This document shows, piece after piece, positions 1 to 7,751 of a stretch of 14,828 nucleotides of DNA. Below the pieces are notes generated by a model. That model was not told the DNA's origin. It worked only from the letters and a program-made list of their open reading frames with translations, and ran no database searches. The translations under genes were made by a program, and so were the position numbers. Position 1 is the first letter of the stretch, and the number at the start of each line of letters is the position of its first letter. Origin of the DNA: Bacteroidales bacterium UBA3824 (GTDB lineage Bacteria; Bacteroidota; Bacteroidia; Bacteroidales; UBA3824); the NCBI GenBank assembly GCA_002393195.1, contig DGIK01000122.1:23496-38323 (forward strand), in the 5' to 3' direction.

Positions 1-1
1 C

Positions 2-1990
2 CTTGCTCATTTTGACAATTCGTTTGAAGTGGAGTATTCGGCATTGGATTTCGACAATCCCGACCGTTTGAAGTATTCCTACCGCATCGACGGCGGGCTG
101 TGGACCTCCATCTCCGGCAATCGCGTTTCGTTTGCCAAGTTAGGCTATGGTGAGCATACGCTCGAAGCCCGCGTCGCCGACAATCTGAACACCTCCGACG
201 TTTATACTGTGGTCATCGAGATAGATTTCCCGTGGTATAAGAGCACGTGGTTTTACGTGCTGATGGCATTGCTGATGCTTGGTATCCTGATAGCGGCTGC
301 ATTGCTTGTAAAAAGGCGCATCGAGCTAAATCGTCATTTTAAAGAGATGGAACGCGCCAAGGAGCTCAACGACTCCCGCATAGAATTTTTCACCAACATC
401 TCACACGAAATCAGGACGCCTATATCGTTGATAATTAGCCCTCTGTATAAACTAATCGCCACCGACGACGACCCTTCGCGACAGCGCAGCTACAAGACCA
501 TCAAGCTCAACGCTCAACGCATCCTCAACCTCATCAACCAGCTCCTCGATATGCGCAAAATCGACAGCAAGCAGTTGAGGCTCGAATTTGAAAAAGTGGA
601 TCTTGTGGATTTTTGCCGGGGCATTTACGAATCCTTTGAGCAGTATGCATTGTCGCTTGGCATCGACTTTCTCTTTGATGCAGAGGAGGAGTCTATGGAG
701 GCTTACGTAGATCCCAAAAATTTCGACAAGGTGATTGTAAATGTCTTGTCTAACGCCTTCAAATACACTCCGAAGGGCGGCAAGGTGCGCCTTTCTATTA
801 ATAGGGATGCCGGCGAAACCATTCGCATCGGCGTATCCGACCAAGGTACGGGCATTGCGCTTGAAGACATCGACCACGTTTTTGATTTGTTCTATCAGGG
901 CAGCAACAATCACAAAATCACCATGATAGGCACAGGCGTGGGCATGTACCTCGTGCGTCAGCTCGTAACTCTTCACCATGGCACCGTGAAGGCTGTCAAT
1001 AATACTGGCGGCGAGCCGGGCTGCACATTTGTAATCCATATTCCCGCCGGACGTTCTCACCTGACAGACCGCGAGATTTTTGTACGTGAAAATCCGCAAA
1101 GCTCCGCCTTCTCGCAGATGGAGCTTGCCGGCGTGCCTGAGCCAGACGATGAGGAGCTCAAACGTTACGCCAAGACGAGCACACGCATTGTTGTAGTGGA
1201 CGACGACGAACAGCTCCGCAAATACATCGTGGACGAACTTGGCAATTATTTCCATATCAAGGACTTTGCAAGTTGCGACGAGGCATCCTCTTACATAATC
1301 AAAAACAAGCCCGACCTCGTAATCTCCGACGTGATGATGAGCGGAATGGACGGCATGTCGCTGTGCATCAAGCTCAAGCGCAATGTTGACACCAACACAA
1401 TCCCCGTAATCCTGCTCACCGCCGCTTCGCAAGAAAACGCCCGCATCCGCGCCCTCGACATCGGTGCCGACGCCTTCATAGCCAAGCCTTTCAATATTTC
1501 AGTGCTTTCGCACACCGTCACCAATCTCCTTAGGCGCAACAACACTCTCCGCAATAGTTATCTTGGGCGTCAGGATACTCTCAATGTCGCCTCTATGGAC
1601 GAAGGGGAGCAGGTGGATTCGCCCGACAAGAAGCTGCTGACGCGCGTATTGAAGGTAATCAACGAAAATATGTCTAACCCCAGCCTTACAGTCGATATGA
1701 TAGCCAAGGCGGTGGGCATAAGCCGTGTGCACCTGCATCGCAAGCTCAAGGAGCTTACCAATCAATCCACGATAGACTTCCTGCGCAATGTAAGGCTCAA
1801 CCGTGCGCTCAAGCTGCTCCGCATCAAGCACAGCAACATTTCCGAAGTGGCGCAGTATGTCGGTTTTGTATCCACAGCCTACTTCTCCACGGTGTTCAAG
1901 GACAGGTTTGGCTGCACCCCGTCCGCCTATATGTCAGACAATGCCACCATCGAGCAGATGCCTCTCGATGACGACGAACTCATTTCTTAA
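2..1990 (+). CDS. Hybrid two-component system (HTCS) sensor/regulator, 5' end cut off by window
   Basis: One-protein two-component regulator that would sense a periplasmic oligosaccharide and control the adjacent operon. The frame is open to the window start, so the gene begins upstream; the GTG at base 29 is an internal Val codon, not a credible start. Visible in order: the end of a periplasmic Y_Y_Y-type beta domain (to about base 230), one membrane span (about 251-310), and a HisKA domain with H-box SHEIRTP (His at 404-406). A HATPase follows with N-box NVLSNAFKYTP (Asn 752-754), G1 DQGTGI (from 839) and G2 GTGVGM. The receiver domain (about 1184-1500) has an acidic DDD start, phospho-acceptor Asp at 1328-1330 in SDVMM, and the LLTA Thr and AKPF Lys. 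An AraC-type double helix-turn-helix (about 1640-1950) closes the protein. All key catalytic residues are present, so both kinase and receiver should work. The missing N-terminal part would be the beta-propeller sensor. Its place directly upstream of and co-oriented with the SusC/D genes suggests it regulates them; the ligand is inferred to be a xylo-oligosaccharide. Confidence 0.95.
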   Translation, partial: LAHFDNSFEVEYSALDFDNPDRLKYSYRIDGGLWTSISGNRVSFAKLGYGEHTLEARVADNLNTSDVYTVVIEIDFPWYKSTWFYVLMALLMLGILIAAALLVKRRIELNRHFKEMERAKELNDSRIEFFTNISHEIRTPISLIISPLYKLIATDDDPSRQRSYKTIKLNAQRILNLINQLLDMRKIDSKQLRLEFEKVDLVDFCRGIYESFEQYALSLGIDFLFDAEEESMEAYVDPKNFDKVIVNVLSNAFKYTPKGGKVRLSINRDAGETIRIGVSDQGTGIALEDIDHVFDLFYQGSNNHKITMIGTGVGMYLVRQLVTLHHGTVKAVNNTGGEPGCTFVIHIPAGRSHLTDREIFVRENPQSSAFSQMELAGVPEPDDEELKRYAKTSTRIVVVDDDEQLRKYIVDELGNYFHIKDFASCDEASSYIIKNKPDLVISDVMMSGMDGMSLCIKLKRNVDTNTIPVILLTAASQENARIRALDIGADAFIAKPFNISVLSHTVTNLLRRNNTLRNSYLGRQDTLNVASMDEGEQVDSPDKKLLTRVLKVINENMSNPSLTVDMIAKAVGISRVHLHRKLKELTNQSTIDFLRNVRLNRALKLLRIKHSNISEVAQYVGFVSTAYFSTVFKDRFGCTPSAYMSDNATIEQMPLDDDELIS

Positions 1991-2002
1991 ATTTAAAGTT
2001 AA

Positions 2003-2029
2003 TGTTAAGTGATTTTTGCCTGCTTAACA
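2003..2029 (+). terminator. Weak candidate hairpin after the HTCS gene
   Basis: TGTTAAG (2003-2009) pairs with CTTAACA (2023-2029), a 7-bp AT-rich stem with a 13-base loop, followed by a T-rich run (GTTTCTTT and, further on, TTTTTT at 2051-2056). It sits 12 bases after the stop codon. The stem is weak and the loop large, so this is only a possible terminator. Confidence 0.25.
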
Positions 2030-2061
2030 GTTTCTTTAGGATAACGTTTCTTTTTTGCAAA

Positions 2062-2182
2062 ATGTTACATCTCTTAATTATCAGTTAGTTGTATTTTTTT
2101 ATGTTACATAATGAAAAGAATATGTTCTTTTTTTAAAGGTGTTTGTGTGTGTTTTTGTAACAATTGCAAAGATATATGTAAC
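2062..2182. promoter_or_regulatory. Cluster of GTTAC-core motifs, candidate regulator binding sites
   Basis: ATGTTACAT occurs identically at 2062-2070 and 2101-2109. The reverse-oriented forms TGTAACA (2156-2162) and ATGTAAC (2176-2182) follow. The distances between GTTAC/GTAAC cores are 39, 54 and 21 bases, and 21 bases is two helical turns. AraC-type HTCS proteins bind DNA as dimers at repeated sites near their target promoters, so a role as operator is plausible. In AT-rich DNA short repeats also arise by chance, and no published site is being matched here. Confidence 0.35.
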
Positions 2183-2190
2183 GTTAAAAC

Positions 2191-2221
2191 TTGGTAAAAT
2201 TAAGATTTGTCAGTTAATTTG
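2191..2221 (+). promoter_or_regulatory. Weak candidate Bacteroidetes-type promoter
   Basis: The Bacteroidetes sigma factor recognises TAnnTTTG near -7 and a TTTG-like element near -33. TTAATTTG at 2214-2221 matches the -7 element in 7 of 8 aligned positions. TTGG at 2191-2194 lies 19 bases upstream as a poor -33 element. Transcription would start near 2228, giving a leader of about 265 bases before the first susC-like gene. No better pair was found in the gap, but the match is imperfect. Confidence 0.25.
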
Positions 2222-2238
2222 TAAAGTTTTTTTAAAGA

Positions 2239-2258
2239 CGTTGTATGACGATACGACG
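2239..2258 (+). promoter_or_regulatory. Inverted repeat / leader hairpin
   Basis: CGTTGTAT (2239-2246) and ATACGACG (2251-2258) form an 8-bp stem with one G-U pair and a GACG tetraloop. It would lie close to the 5' end of the transcript if the promoter candidate just upstream is right. As DNA it could equally be an operator palindrome. No U-tract follows on the + strand, so a terminator is unlikely. Confidence 0.4.
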
Positions 2259-2337
2259 GCAAAAAATTAACAAAAAATGGACAGCAAAATACAGAACAAA
2301 TCTTAATGTTAATAAAAAATGAACAGACACACCAAAA

Positions 2338-2417
2338 AGCGCAAGCCGCCTGCGCTATAAGCCTGAGGCATTGTCCAGGGTACGCGGCAATAGAGTCCCC
2401 GCCTTATTTATATAAGG
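2338..2417 (+). ncRNA. Structured GC-rich patch in the operon leader, possible cis-regulatory RNA
   Basis: This patch is GC-rich in an otherwise AT-rich gap. AGCGCA (2338-2343) pairs perfectly with TGCGCT (2351-2356) around a 7-base loop. GCGG (2384-2387) can pair with CCGC (2399-2402). CCTTAT (2402-2407) pairs with ATAAGG (2412-2417) around TTAT, competing by one base with the previous stem. The loop of the first hairpin, GCCGC (2345-2349), is also complementary to GCGGC (2384-2388), so a pseudoknot or a switch between folds is possible. I recognise no Rfam family. Its distance to the susC-like start (about 80 bases) fits a leader element; function is unknown. Confidence 0.35.
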
Positions 2418-2494
2418 TGTGTGGGTTTGCTCTTATCTCAGATAATTTTAATCAATATTTATTATTTTTTCTCAAACAAAACATTTAAGTTTAA

Positions 2495-5400
2495 ATGAAA
2501 AGTAAAACAATCCAGTTAAGGAAGTTAGTATTGTTCCTTGTCCTGATGATTCTGTCATTTGACTTGCTTGCGCAGGTAACGGTGACGGGTGTCGTGACGG
2601 ACGAGAGCGGCAACTCGCTTCCTGGCGTAAACGTGTTTGAAAAAGGTACCACCAACGGTACTATCACGGATCTGGACGGTAAGTATATGCTGCGTGTGCA
2701 GAATGGCACGACCATCACATTCAGCTTTATCGGCTACGACGACCAGGAGTTTTCCGTGTCAGGCACAAAGCAACTCAATGTGGTGCTCAAAGAGAGTACC
2801 CAGGAAATCGAAGAGGTCGTAGTCGTTGGCTACGGTCAGCAGAAGAAAGCCTCTGTGGTGGGTGCTATCACCCAGACCACTGGCGAGCAGCTCCAGAGGG
2901 CGGCTGGTGTCCCCGACTTGGGACAGGCTCTGACGGGTAATCTCCCCGGCCTCGTAACAATGCAGTCCACTGGTCTGCCGGGTCAGGAAAATCCTGACAT
3001 CGTGATCCGTGGTTCCAGCTCCTGGAACTCCTCGGCTCCCCTTGTTCTCGTGGACGGCATCGAGCGTCCTATGAGTAGCGTGGATGTCAATTCCGTGGCA
3101 AGCATTTCAGTATTGAAGGACGCATCCGCAACCGCAATCTACGGTGTGAAGGGTGCCAACGGTGTCATCATTATCACCACCAAACGTGGTAATGAAGGCC
3201 GCGCTCAGATTAATGCTTCTGTATCTACTACTATGAAAGTGGTCAGCAAGCTGCCGGGCAAGCTCGATTCATACGACGCGCTCATGGCAAGGAACGTGGC
3301 TATCGAAAACGAACTCAATCTTTCTCCTGATAGCTGGGCTAAAATTGAGAACCAAGCATTTATCAACAATTATCGTTATCGCAAGGATGGCGATAGGGAC
3401 GAACTTGGCAACCTGCTCACAGAGCGTTATCCAAATGTGGACTGGCAGGATGAGTTGTTTAGGTCGCATGCAATGTCGTACAGCGCAAATGTTAACATTG
3501 CTGGTGGTAGCAAGTTCGTTCGTTATTACTCTTCTCTCGACTGGGTAAACGAGTCGGATATGTTCAAGAGGTTTGAAAACAACCGTGGATACAAGGGTGG
3601 CTACGCTTACAACCGTATCAACGTGCGTTCTAACCTCGACTTCAACATCACCAAGACAACGGTATTGAAGACCAACCTCTCTGGTAGCGTTGGCTTGCAG
3701 AATACTCCGTGGTCCAACAACGGATACTCTGGACTTGGCGACTGGGCTCTCTCGCAACAGTGGGCTGGTGCGTACAACATTGCTCCTAACATTTATGTAC
3801 CGAGGTACGAAGACGGCAGCTGGGGCGCAAATATGGGATGGGCGAGTGGTTTTACCAATGCAACCAACTCCGAGCGCAATATGGCTTACGGCGACGGTAC
3901 CAATCTCACCACCACCACCAACATTGCTACCGACGTTATCCTCGAGCAAGACTTGAAGTTTATCACCAAGGGTCTGTCGTTCACTGGCTTGATTTCGTGG
4001 GACAATCGCTTTACTGAAAAAGAACGTGGCGTTACCGACCTCTATCATAACCCCAAGACAAAGATTATTGACCCCCACACTGGTTTGGCTCTCATCGATC
4101 CTGCAGAAGGCGTGGATCCTACCAACAAGTACGACTTTGCAGATCCCGTGGAATGGACAACCGCAAACGGCAACATCAACCACTGGTCGGCTGCTCCTTA
4201 TAGGAACTTGAACTACTCCTTCCGTCTGAACTACGACCGCTCTTTCGACAAGCACAATGTAACCCTTATGGGCTTGTTTGAACGTCAGGAGCAGACCTTC
4301 GGTTCTGAAATCCCGCGTTTGAGGGAAAACTGGTGTTTCCGTCTTACCTACAACTGGAACAACCGCTACTTCCTTGAGTACAACGGCGCATACAACGGTT
4401 CTGAGAAGTTTGCTGATGCCAATCGTTTTGCATTCTTCAATTCTGGCGCATTGGGCTGGACTATCTCCAATGAGCCTTTCATGGATCGTCTGCGTGAAAG
4501 CGGTATCATCGAGAACTTCAAGCTCCGTGCTTCCTACGGCGAAATCGGCGACGACTCCTACAATGGTCGTTGGCTCTACCTCTCCACATGGGGCATGGGC
4601 GGCAACGCTCTTATGAACGGTTATCCTGATAATAATCAAGGCAGTATTTACCAGTACTACTTCGAAAATGCAGTAGGCAACGAGGACATCCATTGGGAGG
4701 TAGTAAGGAAACTCAACTTCGGTGTTGACTACTCGTTCCTCAAGGGTATGTTCCGTGGTAGCTTTGATATCTTCCGTGACCATCGTACCGACATCATCAT
4801 CGGTGGTGGCGACCGTGCTGTGCCTGTTTACTTCGGTATGAACGCCCCCACCGCCAACCTCGGCGAAGTAAAGACAAGGGGGTACGAATGGGAAATCAAG
4901 TTCGACAAGCAAATCAAGGCTGTCAAGGGTCTTTCTGTATGGGCCAACCTCAATATGTCGCACGCCCAGAACGAGATCATCGAGCGTGAGGACAAGGACT
5001 TGCTCCCAGCATACCGTATGCAGGCTGGCTATGCTATCGGACAGACTCGCTCGCAGCTCGACAACGGCTTCTTGCAGACTTACGACGATGTATATGCAAG
5101 CCCGAGGTTTGATTCCAAGGACAATACTAAGATACCTGGCGACTATTACTACATCGACTTCAATGGCGATGGTATAATCAATAGCGACGACAACGCTCCT
5201 ATTTACTTCTCCAACATTCCTCAGAATACTTACAATGCTACCATTGGAGTCAATTACAAAGGCTGGTCTGCATTTGTACAGTTCTACGGTGTCAATAATG
5301 TAACTCGTGATGTAGCGCTCGGCTCTTTTGGCAACAACCACATGGACAATGTTTATGACCTTGGTACATGGTGGGCAAACGACCACGATGGCGCCGACCT

Positions 5401-5686
5401 TACCACCCCGCGTTATTTAACGTCTGATTCCAATAGGTACGGTACGCAGTTCCTTTACGATGCTTCGTATCTCCGTCTTAAGAATGCAGAAATCTCTTAC
5501 ACGTTTGCTTCTTTGAAGGTAGGACGCTACACATTCAAAAACGTAAAGATTTATTTGAACGGCAACAACCTTTGGGTATATACCAAGATGCCTGACGACC
5601 GCGAGAGCAACCTCTCCGGTGTAGGTTATCAAGGTCAGTATCCTACGGTTAAGAGGTTTACCTTAGGTTTGAAATTCTCATTGTAA
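2495..5686 (+). CDS. xusA: SusC/RagA-type TonB-dependent outer-membrane transporter (XusA-like)
   Basis: Outer-membrane transporter that imports oligosaccharides into the periplasm with energy from TonB, working with the SusD-type lipoprotein encoded next. At 1063 residues it has the usual family length. A signal peptide (residues 1-26, ending LLA) is followed by a carboxypeptidase-regulatory-like beta domain (about 28-100). Next come a canonical TonB-box region IEEVVVVGYG (105-114), a plug with LVLVDGIERP and AIYGVKGANGVIIITTKRG-type ending (to about 232), and a long beta-barrel. A calcium-loop-like DFNGDGIINSDD motif typical of SusC proteins lies near base 5158. The C-terminus RFTLGLKFSL ends in an aromatic-containing barrel strand. 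The ATG fits the signal peptide. It is the first gene after the long leader, so probably the first of the operon. The symbol is by analogy with the Prevotella bryantii xylan cluster; SusC function is certain, xylan specificity is inferred. Confidence 0.95.
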   Translation: MKSKTIQLRKLVLFLVLMILSFDLLAQVTVTGVVTDESGNSLPGVNVFEKGTTNGTITDLDGKYMLRVQNGTTITFSFIGYDDQEFSVSGTKQLNVVLKESTQEIEEVVVVGYGQQKKASVVGAITQTTGEQLQRAAGVPDLGQALTGNLPGLVTMQSTGLPGQENPDIVIRGSSSWNSSAPLVLVDGIERPMSSVDVNSVASISVLKDASATAIYGVKGANGVIIITTKRGNEGRAQINASVSTTMKVVSKLPGKLDSYDALMARNVAIENELNLSPDSWAKIENQAFINNYRYRKDGDRDELGNLLTERYPNVDWQDELFRSHAMSYSANVNIAGGSKFVRYYSSLDWVNESDMFKRFENNRGYKGGYAYNRINVRSNLDFNITKTTVLKTNLSGSVGLQNTPWSNNGYSGLGDWALSQQWAGAYNIAPNIYVPRYEDGSWGANMGWASGFTNATNSERNMAYGDGTNLTTTTNIATDVILEQDLKFITKGLSFTGLISWDNRFTEKERGVTDLYHNPKTKIIDPHTGLALIDPAEGVDPTNKYDFADPVEWTTANGNINHWSAAPYRNLNYSFRLNYDRSFDKHNVTLMGLFERQEQTFGSEIPRLRENWCFRLTYNWNNRYFLEYNGAYNGSEKFADANRFAFFNSGALGWTISNEPFMDRLRESGIIENFKLRASYGEIGDDSYNGRWLYLSTWGMGGNALMNGYPDNNQGSIYQYYFENAVGNEDIHWEVVRKLNFGVDYSFLKGMFRGSFDIFRDHRTDIIIGGGDRAVPVYFGMNAPTANLGEVKTRGYEWEIKFDKQIKAVKGLSVWANLNMSHAQNEIIEREDKDLLPAYRMQAGYAIGQTRSQLDNGFLQTYDDVYASPRFDSKDNTKIPGDYYYIDFNGDGIINSDDNAPIYFSNIPQNTYNATIGVNYKGWSAFVQFYGVNNVTRDVALGSFGNNHMDNVYDLGTWWANDHDGADLTTPRYLTSDSNRYGTQFLYDASYLRLKNAEISYTFASLKVGRYTFKNVKIYLNGNNLWVYTKMPDDRESNLSGVGYQGQYPTVKRFTLGLKFSL

Positions 5687-5704
5687 AAAACGATTAGAGC
5701 AATT

Positions 5705-7696
5705 ATGAAAAAATTATTCCATATAATGTCGTTTGCTCTGGCTCTTTCAGTAGTTGGTGGCTTTACGAGTTGCACCGATTACCTCGACAAGGAGCCCGAC
5801 TCCGACGTTTCGACAGAGGCCGCTTTCCAGAATTTTAAGAATTTCCAAGGCTTTGTCGAAGAAATTTACGCCAACGTTCCCCACAAGGAGATTCTCTACT
5901 GGGAGACTGCCTTCAACTGGGGCGAGGACGAGTATGTGCCCGCCAGCTGCGGACATTTTGTAACACGTCAGCTTGATGCCGGCAACTTCCGTGGTTGGTT
6001 TGGTGAAGGTGGCGCGTGGGGCGGTTCTTTCTTCCGCAACAACAACAATGGATGGAACTCCCGCGATAACGGACGTATGAATCACGACATCTGGCGTGGC
6101 TCGTTCTACTGCATCCGCAAGGCCAACCTTGGTCTTGCCAATATTGATCTTCTCGTGGACGCTACCCAGGAGCAGAAAGATGCCATCAGGGGACAGCTCC
6201 TCTTCTTCCGCGCATGGTGGCACGAGGAGGTGATGAACTATCTTGGCGGCATACCTTATATTGATACATTGCTTGATGGCAGCGAAAGGCTCAAGCGTCC
6301 TACTTATCAGGAGTGCGCTTTGAGGGCAGCCAAGGATTTTGGCGAGGCAGCCAAGTATCTCCCCAACGATTGGGACAAGTCGTCGGCTGGTACTGCTACC
6401 GTTGGCAAGAACGATCTTCGCATCACCAAGGCTACCGCACTTGCTTATCAGGGCAAGATGCTTCTCTTTGCAGCAAGCCCGTTGGCTGAGCAGACCAAAG
6501 AAGGTGGAGAAAACAATCTCGTAGGTGGTTCAAAGACATATTCCTACAATAAGGAACTTGCTCAACAAGCCGCCGAGGCTCTTGGCGAGTGCATCGCGCT
6601 TGTAGAGAGCGGTCAGACTCCATACGAGTTGGCTGATTACGATTATGCTACTATCAAGGACTTGACCGACCACAACAACGCTTCTACTACCAATAGCTAT
6701 GACGACATCTTCTACACCGTCAATTCCAACTGGAAGCAGCCGGGCGGCAAGGAGGCTATGATGAGGGGTACTCCTTTTAATCAGAGCAATGCTGCCGCAT
6801 GGGGCTGGGCAAACTACTGGGGCCCGCAAGTCAATGGTCTTGCCAATGGTAGCAATGCAATCACCCCCACAGCCAACTACATTGACTATGCATACGGTAT
6901 GAAGAATGGTCTGCCTCTCGACGACCCAAATTCTGGCTGGGACAAGACTCACCCCTTCAAGGATCGCGACCCGCGTTTCTATCACGACATCATCTTCGAC
7001 GGTGTCAAGTACATTCTTGCTGATGCTTCGGCTTCCGACGTTAAAGACTTCGTTTATGTAAGGCTCGACGACGATGGAGATAAAGAAGAATACGGTGCAA
7101 TGCGCAAAGAAGGATCGGGCAGTGCGACTGGCTATTTCTTGCAGAAGCTTGTGCCTCACCAATGGAACAAGGTGGATCAGTGGAACTCTTGGTCTAAGGG
7201 TTTCTTCCCCTATATGCCATATTTGCGTCTTGCAGACGTATATCTGATGTATGCAGAGGCTGGTGCGGCAGCATCGGGAAGTAGCTACAAGGCAAGCTCT
7301 TGCAGCCTCACCGCAGTGGATGCCATCAACAAGATTCGTGCAAGGGTAGGTGTGGAGCCCGTTTCGGGCAAATATCTCAACGGCAACGACTTTATGGATT
7401 GTGTGCGCCGCGAGCGTGCATGTGAGCTTGCATTCGAAGGTTTCCGTTTCAACGACCTCCAGCGTTGGCTCCTGCTTACAGAATCGCCATACAACGTGAA
7501 GCTTGGTGTATCCTTCAAGCGTGTTAACGATGCAGAGTGGTACACTCAAAACGACCCCTCCGAGGCGGAAGTTACAGATTACAAAGTTGATAAGGTAATC
7601 GTAGAACGCAAATACACGGCAAAACACTACTGGTTCCCCTTCATGGATAACGAGGTATATCTGTACAAAGATTTCCCGCAGAATCCAGGCTGGTAG
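5705..7696 (+). CDS. xusB: SusD/RagB-type surface glycan-binding lipoprotein (XusB-like)
   Basis: Surface lipoprotein that forms the hinged lid on the preceding SusC-type transporter and binds glycan for import. The signal peptide ends in lipobox GFTSC with the lipidated Cys at residue 23, followed by TDYLDKEPDSD, a typical SusD start. The all-helical SusD fold is suggested by TPR-like segments such as IRGQLLFFRAWWHEEV, and by the family-typical late block YLRLADVYLMYAEAGA, INKIRARVGVEPV and RRERACELAFEGFRFNDLQRW. The C-terminus HYWFPFMDNEVYLYKDFPQN is also standard. At 663 residues it is longer than the starch-type SusD (about 550), with room for extra loops that could widen a binding platform. 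It starts 18 bases after the SusC stop, so the two are co-transcribed. Substrate is inferred from the locus, not from the sequence. Confidence 0.94.
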   Translation: MKKLFHIMSFALALSVVGGFTSCTDYLDKEPDSDVSTEAAFQNFKNFQGFVEEIYANVPHKEILYWETAFNWGEDEYVPASCGHFVTRQLDAGNFRGWFGEGGAWGGSFFRNNNNGWNSRDNGRMNHDIWRGSFYCIRKANLGLANIDLLVDATQEQKDAIRGQLLFFRAWWHEEVMNYLGGIPYIDTLLDGSERLKRPTYQECALRAAKDFGEAAKYLPNDWDKSSAGTATVGKNDLRITKATALAYQGKMLLFAASPLAEQTKEGGENNLVGGSKTYSYNKELAQQAAEALGECIALVESGQTPYELADYDYATIKDLTDHNNASTTNSYDDIFYTVNSNWKQPGGKEAMMRGTPFNQSNAAAWGWANYWGPQVNGLANGSNAITPTANYIDYAYGMKNGLPLDDPNSGWDKTHPFKDRDPRFYHDIIFDGVKYILADASASDVKDFVYVRLDDDGDKEEYGAMRKEGSGSATGYFLQKLVPHQWNKVDQWNSWSKGFFPYMPYLRLADVYLMYAEAGAAASGSSYKASSCSLTAVDAINKIRARVGVEPVSGKYLNGNDFMDCVRRERACELAFEGFRFNDLQRWLLLTESPYNVKLGVSFKRVNDAEWYTQNDPSEAEVTDYKVDKVIVERKYTAKHYWFPFMDNEVYLYKDFPQNPGW

Positions 7697-7709
7697 TCCA
7701 TTATTAAAA

Positions 7710-7736
7710 CAATTGACAATTAGCAATTGACAATTA
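7710..7736. repeat. 13-bp direct repeat in the gap between the two SusC/D pairs
   Basis: CAATTGACAATTA occurs twice (7710-7722 and 7724-7736), separated by a single G. Each copy contains the palindrome CAATTG. Simple CAATTGACAATT-type repeats are, to my knowledge, frequent between Bacteroidetes genes, so this is probably a generic intergenic sequence rather than a dedicated site. The gap is only 55 bases and no convincing Bacteroidetes promoter is seen in it. Confidence 0.8.
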
Positions 7737-7751
7737 AATAGCAAGAAAAAC

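Larger units (their letters stand above)
1991..2494. other. Gene-free 504-bp regulatory/leader region
   Basis: This is the only gap over 300 bases. It is strongly AT-rich except for a GC-rich patch at about 2338-2403. It contains four GTTAC/GTAAC-core motifs, a weak promoter candidate, and several inverted repeats, listed separately. A 60-codon frame (2306-2488) crosses the GC-rich patch but shows no signal peptide, domain or convincing start context, and I do not call it a gene. The length is large for a simple promoter, so a long 5' untranslated leader of the operon is likely. A divergent or antisense small RNA cannot be excluded. Confidence 0.7.

Noticed and set aside
29..31. GTG as the true start of the HTCS gene
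   Set aside because: The frame stays open to the window edge, and starting here would leave only a fragment of the periplasmic domain with no signal peptide.
2426..2450. TTTG (2426-2429) plus TAATTTTA (2443-2450) as the operon promoter
   Set aside because: The spacer is only 13 bases, too short for the Bacteroidetes -33/-7 pair, and the -7 element lacks the final G.
2306..2488. 60-codon frame ending just before the first SusC start
   Set aside because: It could be a leader peptide by position, but it has no signal peptide or domain, crosses the hairpin-rich patch, and its composition follows the underlying DNA rather than coding constraint.
3269..5386. 705-codon open frame on the minus strand, antisense to the first SusC
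   Set aside because: It lies wholly inside a clear SusC gene, shows no domain or signal peptide, and is explained by codon bias that avoids stop codons in the opposite frame.
7713..7736. TTGACA-like hexamers as a promoter for the second SusC
   Set aside because: Bacteroidetes do not use the TTGACA/TATAAT type, the hexamers belong to a simple repeat, and no TAnnTTTG element follows at the right distance.
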